This document shows positions 12,680 through 22,364 of a stretch of DNA of 64,000 nt, one piece after another. Positions within the stretch are counted from its first letter, which is position 1. Each line of letters begins with the position of its first letter. Location: contig NC_044278.2 in assembly GCF_004027225.2 (NCBI RefSeq), positions 55,669,743-55,733,742 on the forward strand. Direction: 5' to 3'. Below the pieces are notes generated by a model that searched no databases, was not told the origin of the DNA, and was given only the letters and a program-made list of their open reading frames with translations. Both the position numbers and the translations under genes were made by a program. The DNA is from Strigops habroptila (Eukaryota > Chordata > Aves > Psittaciformes > Psittacidae).

Positions 12680-12855
12680 ACTGGCACAGGTTGCCCAGAG
12701 AAGCTGTGGCTGCCCCATCCCTGGCAGTGTTCAAGGCCAGGCTGGATGGGGCTTTGAGCAACCTGTTCTAGTGGAAGGTGTCCCTGCCCATGGCAGGGGG
12801 GTTGGAACTACATGATCTTTAAGGTCCGTTCCATCCCAAACCATTCTGTGATTCT
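12680..12855 (+). mobile_element. CR1 3' fragment, severely 5'-truncated, with candidate target duplication
   Basis: Contains the CR1 ORF2 C-terminus (caggttgcccagagaagctg, then ccctggcagtgttcaaggcc), the 3' UTR (ggtgtccctgcccatggcag, ggttggaactacatgatctt) and a tail reading gtgattct. The flanks 12662-12679 and 12856-12876 are nearly the same sequence (atgaagaa..gc..ctgtgcaag, differing by a 3-base indel). They look like a target-site duplication made by the insertion, which would define both ends of the element exactly. Confidence 0.92.
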
Positions 12856-12876
12856 ATGAAGAAAGCCCTGTGCAAG

Positions 12877-14575
12877 GTTGTTGAGACATTTCCTCAGCTC
12901 TAACGCTAGGAAAGACTTTTCTTATGTTTAGGAAGGCCATATTCAGCACCTTAATGAAGCACAATGGTTCTTCAGCTGGGATGAGAGCACAGTTTGTGAA
13001 TTGTTAGCAGTAAGGCGAGGGTAGGAAACATTCCCAAAAGCCGTAAGATCTGTTCAGCAGTGATAGTGTTAAAAGCTATTGATGCAAGCAATGTGCTGCT
13101 TTTGACAAAGTCTGCTTAGGACATCACAAATTACAATCTGTGGCATGCATTGATTCATATTTCTAGCTTCCCCACCAAACCAAATGACATGTAATTAGGA
13201 AGTGTTTTTAGCAGCTCACTGTTCATCTGCTAAGAAAGCTTAAAATTATTTTACACTTATGTGTGAAGCTTGTGCTTGTATGATCTGAAGGGCTAAGTAG
13301 AGATGGATCTGTGCTGGGAAAACCAAGTGACTCCCAACCACAGAGGTGCTCTGCATTTTGGATTAAGGTTCCAGGTTATTTAAAATTCTGAAACAAACTG
13401 TGTTGTTCTAAATTTTGCTTGCCACCCCTGAAACATGGATGTAAAATTAATTCAAATTACACTGGTGAGAACCTACAGAGCTGCGTAAGCGACTGTATAA
13501 TTTGATTAGTTTGGGACTTTGAAGCATCACCATATTCACATACTTATAATTCTTTCCTAATTTTTACTAGTTCTCAATGTCCATAAGTATAAGATCAATT
13601 CAAAATTGCTATTCCAAAAGAGCAGCTGGCACACAAATTGTCATTATGTTGCATCATCCAATTGGTCTGTGATGCTTAATATACCCTGCATTGCAGTGCC
13701 TTTTATCAGCTGTTTCAAAAGCAAACTATATTTTTCCTGTGTTTGAATATACAACACTGTGTCCAGAGAAAATTTTGTCTATAGTTCTGCTTCTTTCCAG
13801 TAGTCATACTCAAAACAAAACAATTTCTCCTATGGAGACAATATGAGATGAGAAGGACATGTATCATGACTTCATTATTTTAATGTGTTACAAGTTTGTG
13901 AGGGGAAGATCTAGATGTTCAGTTTAAAATTTCAGTAGCGCTGCTATAGCTACATGGAACACCTGACATAAGAAAGAACGAGGGATGAGAATTCAATTAT
14001 GAGGTTTTACTCCTAACTTGCTTAGAAGGGTATAACACTCAACAGGGTTTGCCCACAGTATCTCTGTAGTGGGCAAAAACTGTAAGAAGCATTTGTATTA
14101 GTCACTTCCTTTGGATCAGAATGTGCTTTTCCTATTTACTTTTATTTATTTCATATCCTGGAAAAATGCAAGTGTACAATTGGATTCCTTTCAAATGAAA
14201 CTGAAGTGAAGGATGCCCAACTGCTAATTGGGCAGTTCAGCTCAGAGGAGCAATTTAAGCTAGTATAAAGGAGCCCCTTCTGAAATAGATACAGTGGAGT
14301 TGCCAAGTACTTGGTATCAGCTGTCTCTCTCCAGGTCCTTACCTACTGCACCACACTGTTTATTAATGAAGCCACAGTGACAGACCTTGTCAGGGTATGG
14401 CCAAGAATGAGGAAGAAGAAGAAAGAAGCAACTACTGGAGGTTTCCTGAAGTTCTCTGGAATCTCAAAGTCCATAATGCACTTGGTATGGTGAAATTCAC
14501 CTGGAAAAATTCAAAACATTAGATATTAAACATGAATCTTGTTTGGTTAAAGTGGAAGGCTGGATAGATGTTCAG
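12877..14575. other. AT-rich unique DNA with no recognisable gene
   Basis: Nothing that I can assign to a gene, RNA or repeat family. All reading frames are short. Confidence 0.55.
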
Positions 14576-14579
14576 TTCT

Positions 14580-15045
14580 GCAAAAGTAGAAAGTCATTGA
14601 TTTATAGAACTCATCAGGAACTCGTCAACAAGGTTTTAAGTTGACAAGCAGGTATTCTTTATTGTGGTGCTGGAGAACATGGGGGATAGCTCCTCCTAGC
14701 GTGTTCTGTCCGAGCATCAACCAAACTGTGATTATATTGTCGTTAGTCATACATATTCATTATATTGTATACATATTCGTGAAGTTGTTTATACATGACA
14801 TCACATTCCTAGAACATTCGTCCCGCATGCGCACTTTATTATGGTAGTGGTCTTTGGGACCTTTGGTGGTCGTTTCTTCGTCATCTTCCTCTTCATCACT
14901 TTATCTTTTCCTTGAATTCTTGTTCTGGTAGTCTTTGAGGTCTGTGTAGTAGATAAGTGCTTATGCCAGTTTAATTAGTTTGGTAACACTGCTGACATAA
15001 GTGAGTGATTTCTTCTCGTCCTTCTCCTCGTCAGTTAACTTACAT
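14580..15045 (-). mobile_element. ERV LTR-like segment, antisense, abutting CR1 copy B
   Basis: Read on the minus strand, this has the order expected of a retroviral LTR: a long U3-like part, a TATA-like tgtataaaca (about 14787-14796), a stretch of roughly 125 bases, then the polyadenylation signal AATAAA (14658-14663) in the context aataaagaatacctgcttg, and a short U5-like tail. That context resembles R/U5 regions of avian endogenous retroviruses. A second AATAAA lies at 14835-14840, upstream of the TATA. Ends are approximate: the left edge could be the TG at 14579 and the right edge near 15044. I see no matching target duplication, and no internal gag, pol or env sequence in the window. Confidence 0.55.
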
Positions 15046-15822
15046 ACAGCACATAGAATCATAGAATCATAGAATCATAGAATAGTAAGGGTGGGAAAGG
15101 ACCCTAAGATCATCAAGTTCCAACCCCCCTGCCATGGGCAGGGACACCTCGCACTAAACCATGTGGTCCAAGGCTCTGTCCAACCTGGCCTTGAACACCG
15201 CCAGGGATGGAGCATTCACAACCTCCCTGGGCAACCCATTCCAGTGCTTCGCCACCCTCACTGTAAAGAACTTCTTCCTTATATCTAATCTAAACTTCCC
15301 CTGTTTAAGTGTGAAGCCATTACTGGTTGTCCTACCACTACAGTCCCTAAGGAAGAGTCCCTCCCCAGCATCCCTATAGACCCCCTTCAGATACTGGAAG
15401 GCTGCTATGAGGTCACCACGCAGCCTTCTCTTCTCCAGGCTGAACAGTCCCAACTCTCTCAGCCTGTGTTCATATGGGAGGTGCTCCCGCCCTCTTATCA
15501 TCCTCGTGGCCCTCCTCCAGACTTGCTCCAACAGCTCCATGTCCAGAACCGTACACAATACTCCAAGTGAGGTCTCACGAGAGCAGAGTAGAGGGGCAGG
15601 ATCATCTCCTTTGACCTGCTGGTCACGCTTCTTTTGATGCAGCCCAGGATACGGTTGGCTTTCTGGGCTGCAAGTGCAAACTGCCGGCTTATGTTAAGCT
15701 TCTTGTCAACCAACACCCCCAAGTCCTTCTCCACAGGGCTGCTCTGAATCTCTTCTCCACCCAACCTGTAGCAGTGCCTGGGATTGCCCCGACCCAGGTG
15801 TAGGACCTTACACTTGACTTGG

Positions 15823-16396
15823 TGTCCTGGGTTCAGCTATAGCAGTCATTTTTCTCCTGCTTAGTAGCTGGTGCAGTGCTGTGTTTTTTAACTTTCAGCC
15901 TGGGAACAACGCTGATAACACCGATGTTTTTAGTTGTTGCTAAGTAATGTTTATTCCAACCAAGGACTTTCTCAGTCTCATGCTTTGCCAGGGAGGAGGG
16001 GAAGCCGGGAGGAAGCAGAGACAGGACACCTGACCCAAACTAGCCAAAGGGGTATTCCATACCACAGCACGTCATGCCCAGTATATAAACTGGGGGGAGT
16101 TACCCGGAAGGCCCAGATCACTGCTCGGGTCGGGCTGGGTATCGGTCGGCGGGTGGTGAGCAATTGTATCCTCTCCCCTTGTTATTTCACTAATCGTTAT
16201 TATCATTGGTGGTAGCAGTAGTGGTTTTGTGTTATACCTTAGTTGCGGGACTGCTCTTATCTCAACCCGTGGGAGTTGCATTCTTCCCATTCTCCTCCCC
16301 ATCCCTCCGGGAGCGGGGGGAGGAAGAAGTGGGGGGGGGGGGAGTGAGCGAGCGGCTGTGTGGTTCTGAGTTACCGGCTGGGCTCAAACCACGACA
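15823..16396 (+). mobile_element. Solo ERV LTR (574 bp) inserted in CR1 copy B, perfect 5-bp target duplication
   Basis: Starts TGTCCTGG and ends CACGACA, the TG...CA form of retroviral LTRs. It is flanked by cttgg at 15818-15822 and 16397-16401. Joining the flanks across one cttgg restores the CR1 sequence seen in copy A, so both ends are exact. Plus orientation is supported by TATATAAA at 16082-16089 after a U3-like half. The 3' part reads gactgctcttatctcaaccc and gagtgagcgagcggctgtg, typical of a very common bird LTR family. A run of twelve G lies at 16331-16342. A 5-bp duplication is the usual size for class III (ERVL-type) elements. No internal retroviral genes are present, so it is a recombined solo LTR. 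Confidence 0.93.
16082..16089 (+). promoter_or_regulatory. TATA box of the solo LTR
   Basis: TATATAAA sits about 260 bases from the LTR start, at the place where the U3/R boundary is expected in this LTR type. If the LTR is active, transcription would run antisense to the surrounding CR1. Activity is inferred, not shown. Confidence 0.55.
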
Positions 16397-16918
16397 CTTG
16401 GTTAAACTTCATAAGGTTGGCATCAGCCCACCTCACAAGCGTGTCAAGGTCCCTCTGGATGGCATCCCTTCCCTCCAGCATATCAACTGAATCACACAGC
16501 TTGGTGTCATCAGCAAACTTGCTGAGGGTGCACTCAATCCCACTGTCCATGTTGCCGACAAAGATGTTGAACAGGACCTGGCCCAACACCGATCCCTGAG
16601 GGACACCACTCGTTACTGGTCTCCAACTGGACATCGAGCCATTTACCACAACTCTTTGCGTGCGGCCGTTGAGCCACTTCTTTATCCACCGAGCGGTCCA
16701 TCTATCAAATTGATGTCTCTCCAATTTAGAGACAAGGATGTCGTGCAGGACAGTGTCGAACGCTTTGCACAAGTCCAGGTAGATGACGTCAACTGCTCTG
16801 CCCCTGTCCATCAGTTCCGTGGCTCCATCATAGAAGGCCACCAAATTGGTCAGGCAGGATTTCCCCTTAGCGAAGCCCTGTTGGCTGTCACCAACCATCT
16901 CATTGTTTTCCATGTGCC

Positions 16919-18619
16919 TTAGCATGCTTTCCAGGAGAAACTGTTCCAAGATTTTGCCAGGCACAGAGTTGAGGCTGACTGGTCTGTAGTTCTCGGGTCT
17001 TCAATTTTCCCCTTCTTGAAAATGGGGGTTATATTTCCCTTTTTCCAGTCATCGGGAACTTCACCTGACTGCCACGATTTTTCAAATATGATGGACAGTG
17101 GTTTAGGAACTTCGTTCACCAGCTCCTTCATGACCCGTGGATGGATTTCATCAGGTCTCATGGACTTGTGCACATTCAGGTTCTTAAGATGGTCTCGAAC
17201 CTGATCCTCTCCTACAGTGGGCCTAAGGTCTTCATTCTCACAGTCCCTGCATTTGCTTTCCAAGACTTGGGTGGTGTGGTCAAAGCATTTGCCAGTGAAG
17301 ACTGAGGCAAAGAAGTCATTAAGAACCTCAGCCTTCTCCAAATCCATGGTAGCCAATTCTCCTGATAGCTTCCAGAGAGGGCCCACATTGTCCCTAGTCT
17401 GTCTTTTGTTTGCTACGTATCTATAGAATCCTTTCCTGTTATCTTTTACATCCCTTGCCAAACTTACTTCTAGCTGGGCCTTAGCTTTCCTAACCTGGTC
17501 CCTAGCTTCCCGGACAATGTCCCTGTATTCTTCCCAGGCTGCCTGTCCTCGCTTCCACCTTCTATAAGCTTCTTTTTTCCCTCTAAGTTTCCTCAGCAGC
17601 TCCTTATCCATCCATGCAGCTCTCCTGGCCCTCCTGCCGCACTTCCTTCTAGTTGGGACGCAACACTGCTGAGCATGTAGCAGGTGATCCTTGAATATCA
17701 ACCAACAGTCTTGGGCCCCCCTGCCCTCTAGGACTATATCCCATGGAACCTTACTAAGCAGGCTCCTGAAGAGGCCAAAGTCTGCCTTCTTGAAGTCCAG
17801 GGCAGTGAGCTTGCTGCACGTTCTTCTCACTGTCCTGAGGACCTCAAACTCAACCATCTTGTGATCGCTACAGCCAAGGCTGCCCTGGAGCATCACATTT
17901 CCAACCAGTCCCTGCCTGTTGGTGAGCACGAGGTCAAGCATGGCACCTCTCCTTGTCGGCTCCTCTATTGCTTGCAAGAGGAATTTGTCTTCCACACAAC
18001 CGAGGAACCTCCTGGTTTGCTCATGTCGGGCCATACCGTCCCTCCAACAGGTATCAGAATGGTTGAAGTCCCTCACGAGGCCAAGGGCCTGCGAGCGTGA
18101 GGCTGCTCCTATCTGTCTGTAGAGCGCTTCATCCACAGGATCCTCTTGATCAGGCGGCCTGTAACAGATCCCCACCGTAATGTCCCCCGTCGCTGTTCTC
18201 CCTTTGATCCTGACCCACAAACACTCTGTTACCTCATCACCCGTCCCCAGGCAGAGTTCCATACTCTCCAGCCTATCACTGACATAAATAGCAATGCCCC
18301 CTCCCTGTCTGCCTGGCCTGTCTTTTCTAAACAGCCTGTAACCTTCCATCCCAACAGTCCAGCCACAGGAGCCATCCCACCATGTTTCTGTGATACCAAT
18401 GACATCATATCCCCATAGCCTTGCACACATCTCTAATTCCTCTTGCTTGTTCCCCATACTACAGGCGTATGTATAGAGGCATCTGAGCCGAGCTCCAAAT
18501 GAAGCCAACTCAGTGACTGGAGCAGCTGAAACATCTCTACATTGCTCCAAGAACTTATTATAGGTGCAGGCAACTGACCGGGAGTGTTGGGATGGATCAA
18601 TGCCCCCCTCCCCCAGCAC
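16919..18619 (-). CDS. CR1 ORF2 open part: APE endonuclease plus linker, copy B
   Basis: An uninterrupted 566-codon frame, by far the longest in the window. Residues about 45-260 form the APE-type endonuclease that nicks target DNA. Visible motifs are SMGNK (Asn57), ITETWWD (Glu78), GGGIAIYV (106-113), CYRPP (152-156), RDFNH (183-187), LDLVLTN (228-234) and CSDHKMVEF with Asp252/His253. The family normally has GDFN; here the preceding Gly is lost through an in-frame change shared with copy A. A basic linker follows (about 290-470), then the RT entry region ([33 protein letters not shown]). The frame then slips by one base near 16993, so the last roughly 28 residues are out of register. The frame opens at a GTG right after the ORF1 stop; the first in-frame ATG is codon 55, so the true start is unsure. 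It is not expected to give a functional ORF2. Confidence 0.93.
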   Translation of the reverse strand: MLGEGGIDPSQHSRSVACTYNKFLEQCRDVSAAPVTELASFGARLRCLYTYACSMGNKQEELEMCARLWGYDVIGITETWWDGSCGWTVGMEGYRLFRKDRPGRQGGGIAIYVSDRLESMELCLGTGDEVTECLWVRIKGRTATGDITVGICYRPPDQEDPVDEALYRQIGAASRSQALGLVRDFNHSDTCWRDGMARHEQTRRFLGCVEDKFLLQAIEEPTRRGAMLDLVLTNRQGLVGNVMLQGSLGCSDHKMVEFEVLRTVRRTCSKLTALDFKKADFGLFRSLLSKVPWDIVLEGRGAQDCWLIFKDHLLHAQQCCVPTRRKCGRRARRAAWMDKELLRKLRGKKEAYRRWKRGQAAWEEYRDIVREARDQVRKAKAQLEVSLARDVKDNRKGFYRYVANKRQTRDNVGPLWKLSGELATMDLEKAEVLNDFFASVFTGKCFDHTTQVLESKCRDCENEDLRPTVGEDQVRDHLKNLNVHKSMRPDEIHPRVMKELVNEVPKPLSIIFEKSWQSGEVPDDWKKGNITPIFKKGKIEDPRTTDQSASTLCLAKSWNSFSWKAC

Positions 18620-18621
18620 AT

Positions 18622-19097
18622 CTAGTTTAAAGCTTTCTTGACCAGCCTGGCAAGCCTCCTACCAGAAAAGCTCTTCCCCTTTGTCAGACCAGCTCCACCA
18701 GCCTCCAGTAGACCTGGCCTCCCAAATCGAGTCCCGTGTTCTAAATAGCCAAACCCCTGACTATGGCACCACCATTCTAACCATTTATTAACCTGCCAAA
18801 TGCTCCTAGCTTTTTTAAGGTCCTCCCCTTTGTCCTGGAGAATCGATGAAAAAACTATCTATCTGAGCTCCAGAGCCCCTAACCACCTCTCCCAGGGCTC
18901 TATAGTCCTTCTTAATGTTCTCCAGGCTACTGCTATCTATATCACTAACACCCATATGGACCACTAGAAGTGGGTAATAGTCAGCAGGACTTACTAGAGC
19001 AGGCAGCCTCTCAGCAACATTCCTGATCCGAGCCCCTGGCAGGCAACACACCTGAACATCTGCTAGTTTCAGACACTCTTTATCTACCGTCCTTATT
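18622..19097 (-). pseudogene. CR1 ORF1 C-terminal half, SGNH-esterase type, copy B
   Basis: CR1 ORF1 proteins end in an SGNH/GDSL-like esterase domain thought to help the ribonucleoprotein. Here the frame reads KLADVQVCCLPGARIRNV, then LLVVHMGVSDI, where the family has a GTND or GVND-type block, so Asn is replaced by Ser. At 18855-18864 a four-base duplication (ctatctatct) shifts the frame. In the next frame the domain goes on with FSSILQDKGEDLKKARSIW, then WWCHSQGFGYLEHG and PGLLEAGGAGLTKGK. In the family this last block is usually DGIHLS, carrying the catalytic Asp and His; both are missing here. The frame ends [11 protein letters not shown] and TAG at 18624-18622, directly before ORF2. Confidence 0.82.
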
Positions 19098-22000
19098 TAG
19101 CTTACAATAAATTTTATACGAAGGTCATAAGGTTCTAAAACTATGTCAGCTACAATGATTTCTCTTATACAAGGATCCTTGTTATGTTCTTTTGGTTGGG
19201 CTCTTTAGGTTTGGAAAGTTTTGTTGTTATGTACAAAGCCACCTAGCTTAAAGTTACTTAGAACTGTATTTTCTTATTTACAAAGGATTATATTTCATTT
19301 TGTACTTCCTTGTCTCAGTCATTTTGAGGTAACTGAAAGGGTTAATGTTGGGAGTGTGAATTAAAAAGGAACCAAAACAAATAACTGAAAACAATTTCAC
19401 AGTCAGGTTATAGCACAAATTAGGCAATAAGTTACATAAGTTAATAATATGTTCCAATAAATTAAATGTCTAAGAAGACCAAGCATGGTTTCTCCCTGCC
19501 AGATATGCCTACTGATCAAGAGGCAATCCCATTTAAAACCTTTATTTATATGATTAACTGAGTTCCTTAGACAAAAAGGAACTGAATAAAGGCTTGCAGA
19601 TATAGAAAGGGTATGTTAGATGTCATTTATTTGAACTCAGAGAGATCACACTACCTTTGCCAAACACTGCTCACACTTAGGCACTGTCAGTCACAGGGGG
19701 TCAAAGATTGCCAGCATAAGTTGTCCTTGGGCTTCTTTTGTAATCAGCAGCAACTTAAAAAGGGTGGGACAGTGAAGAGCTTTGAGTAAATGAAAGTGTG
19801 ATTAACTTTAAGAGGCTGATCGAAGTAAGTCCAATCTCATATGGGACTATAAGAATTTAATTCTCCTTAGAGTTTGCAACTGTTGGGTAACATAGGCACT
19901 CCCACAGTCACTGGGGAGCATAGTGCGCAAGTGCCCAAGCTGGATCCACACTGCAGCAGATCTTAGTATCTTGGTTTTAGTATCTTGTGAATATAAATGC
20001 ACTGCTTAACTTTGAACCTGAGATAAGAATTAATCATATGCCCTCTCTGCAAGCTGCTAGCTCAAGCACAGCACTGCACTAACACAGTGTTGCGGCTGTC
20101 AGACCAGAACGAGTACCACATCTCATTCTATCCCCCTGAAAGACTTACCTTTGTGAAAAGCAGTAGGTAGCTGAAGGTAGCTCATTTTGATCCCCTCCCA
20201 TCTTCTCAGGGCACAGTTTGAACCATTAATGAACCCAGACCTTGTATGGGAAGAGGCAGATGACTCTACCCCTTAGGACTTATGTGTTACTTTTCCCTTC
20301 AGGAGTGCCAGACTTCTAATAAGAAACCAAAAATCATTAATATCAGTGTCTTTCTTCACTTAATCTTCAAGGCCATGTAAGTTTGTACTGAATTCCCATT
20401 GTGCAGAAGAAAGAAAGGATATAATTCAGTCATATCTTGATCTTCTAGGCCTTGTTTCACTTGCCTACAACTTCCGCTCCATGTGTCCCAAAGAAGGTGC
20501 TAATAACTCATACACTATTTTCAGTGGGTATTGTATATTTAATATTTTATGAGCTGAGATAAAAGGTATTAGCTCTTTGAATTTTTGCTCTTTATCTTAC
20601 AGAGAGGGTCAGGGGGCTTGCTCTGGCACTCTGACACTTGTCAACTGCTTATGGTTATTAGCATCAAGTCCCAGATTTGTAGTCCAAACCTTTTGCCATA
20701 GACTCTTTCATGAACTGGTCTGATCAGAGAGTCTTTTAATGCTCCATACTCTACCTGTTGCTCCCACTTTACTTTTCTCATTCATTTCACTAACTGGGCA
20801 CACAGTTTTCCCTGTCTCCTTCCAGCCCATTACATTCGTCCTCCTTTCTGTGCTGTCACTTCTTTCTATTTCCCTGCTGCTCAACTCCTTTGCTCACCTC
20901 CCATGGTCATCTTAGTTCACTTCCCTGTTCCTCATCACTCCTTGTTCTCTGCTACACCTTCCCACTTACTGAAAAAGGAGTTTTGTGGGGAAGATGAAAT
21001 GACTGAAGGTTTAGACATTGCCTTAAGGGATGCTTCAATACTGTAAGATTAGCGTCTGTTCACATATGCAGTTTTCCCAGTCCTCCAAATTAGCACTCCC
21101 CCTTTCTCCCCAATTCCTATATATATTTAAGATTTTCTTTACATGTACACACTCTTATTTTTACATTTTTTCTTTCTGGAATACAACTTCATGTATTCAA
21201 ATGTGTTCCCAAACAAAGGCATGAAATGTTCTAATAAAAATAAAGTAGATTCTCATTTGATGACTTAATTGTAGGAGCAGGATTTTAAGACAGTGCCCAC
21301 TATCATAAAAATCATAAGATTTTTAAATCTGGCAACATAGCTAAAGTATTGAGCAAATGTAACTACTTGGTCATTTTTTTTCTTTGCTTAGGGAAATGGG
21401 GTGAATATAGTTGAAATAGTCCACAAATTTAAGAAATTTCATCTAAGACGTAAAGCTTATCTCTGATTGCCCTATATGCATCTTGAAGATGTGACCACTG
21501 CTCTTATTGCCATGTTAATGTGACGCATAGATAGAGCCTTTCCTAGCAACATGGCAACACTTCTGTACTATCTCATATAAAGATTAAAAATATTTTTCTT
21601 ATGAAAGTGACTTTGATGTTTGGATGCTATTTTAATAACTATTCATCAGCTTCTCTTCATACTGATTACACTTTTTAGTTAATATATACAAAAATTGTTT
21701 CCAGGCAAGTACTAATTAAAGCTATCTTTATGGACAAATAGGAGAACAGAAAGAAGAACAGTCTGAGTGTAGAGTTTTGCCTTTAACTCTTTCATGCACA
21801 ACTGGGAAATGGCTTCAGGGCTTCATAAGGAAAATTTAATAACAATCCTTTGTTCTGCTTTATTGTCTGAGGCACATTAACATCAACTGATTACGATACC
21901 CTAATAATGTAAGTAAATCAGAATTAATGTCCCTATTTAAGTGAAGGAGAAACAGCTGAGTCATCACAAAAAACATGGTTTCAGTTGTTTCAGACATACA

Positions 22001-22266
22001 TTCTGCTCTTTAGATTCAGGAACAAATCAGGTCGTGAAGCTAGTTCCTAAACTACATGAGCTTATGTATTCTGTCATCAATGAAATTATAACACAAATTT
22101 GTAGTATTGAAAATGTTGCCACTCCATTCAGAGAAGGAATGGCTCTGTAATAAGATATTTGATGCTGTTCAAAGCAGAAATTCTGTTTGGTTTAGATAAC
22201 TGAATGTCTCACTCTTCTATGATTACCTTTTCAATTTTTAGCCTGATACTTGTAAGGAAATTTGGC

Positions 22267-22364
22267 TTACAAGATTTAGGTATATATCTTTATACATATA
22301 AAATATATAAAATATATATAAAGATATATGTGTATAAAAATCTTTACAAGATTTAGGTATATAT
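22267..22364. repeat. AT-rich hairpin bounded by a 21-bp direct repeat
   Basis: The 21 bases at 22267-22287 (core acaagatttaggtatat) recur exactly at 22344-22364. Between and overlapping them, 22282-22294 and 22317-22329 are perfect 13-bp inverted arms with a 22-base AT-only loop apart from one C. This could form by replication slippage in TA-rich DNA or be the footprint of a small mobile element. Confidence 0.85.

Larger units (their letters stand above)
15154..16992 (-). pseudogene. CR1 ORF2 reverse transcriptase and C-terminal part, copy B, split by an LTR
   Basis: After the 1-nt slip the RT frame is open from 16964 to 16371. It shows [12 protein letters not shown], motif [10 protein letters not shown], motif [10 protein letters not shown] and motif C FADD with both aspartates kept, so the RT active site is intact in sequence. 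At 16396 the reading frame runs into the inserted LTR (15823-16396). Beyond it the protein resumes at about 15764 ([45 protein letters not shown]). A 19-nt deletion at about 15541 removes the PQHKED-equivalent segment and shifts frame. The C-terminus ([41 protein letters not shown]-like) ends at a TAG at 15156-15154. Confidence 0.93.
15053..19097 (-). mobile_element. CR1 LINE copy B, nearly complete ORF2, interrupted by a solo LTR
   Basis: The best-preserved retrotransposon here. On the minus strand it runs from the end of ORF1 (about 19097 to 18622) through ORF2 (18619 to 15154) to a 3' UTR and at least three octamer tail repeats at 15053-15085. Removing the inserted LTR (15823-16396 plus one 5-bp duplication) leaves about 3.47 kb, so it is 5'-truncated relative to a full CR1 of roughly 4.5 kb. 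Lesions are few: a 4-bp duplication in ORF1 (18855-18864), a 1-nt deletion before the RT NYRP motif (about 16993), the LTR, and a 19-nt deletion near 15541. The 5' boundary is approximate. Confidence 0.95.

Noticed and set aside
15053..15085. Short direct repeats (catagaat units) resembling a minimal repeat array
   Set aside because: They are the known octamer tail at the 3' end of CR1 on the minus strand, also seen at 2819-2837 and 33436-33449; not CRISPR or a satellite.
16656..18418. Open frames on the plus strand antisense to CR1 copy B (and minus-strand frames over copy A)
   Set aside because: Shadow frames of CR1 ORF2; the same antisense peptides appear at both copies because the DNA is the same.
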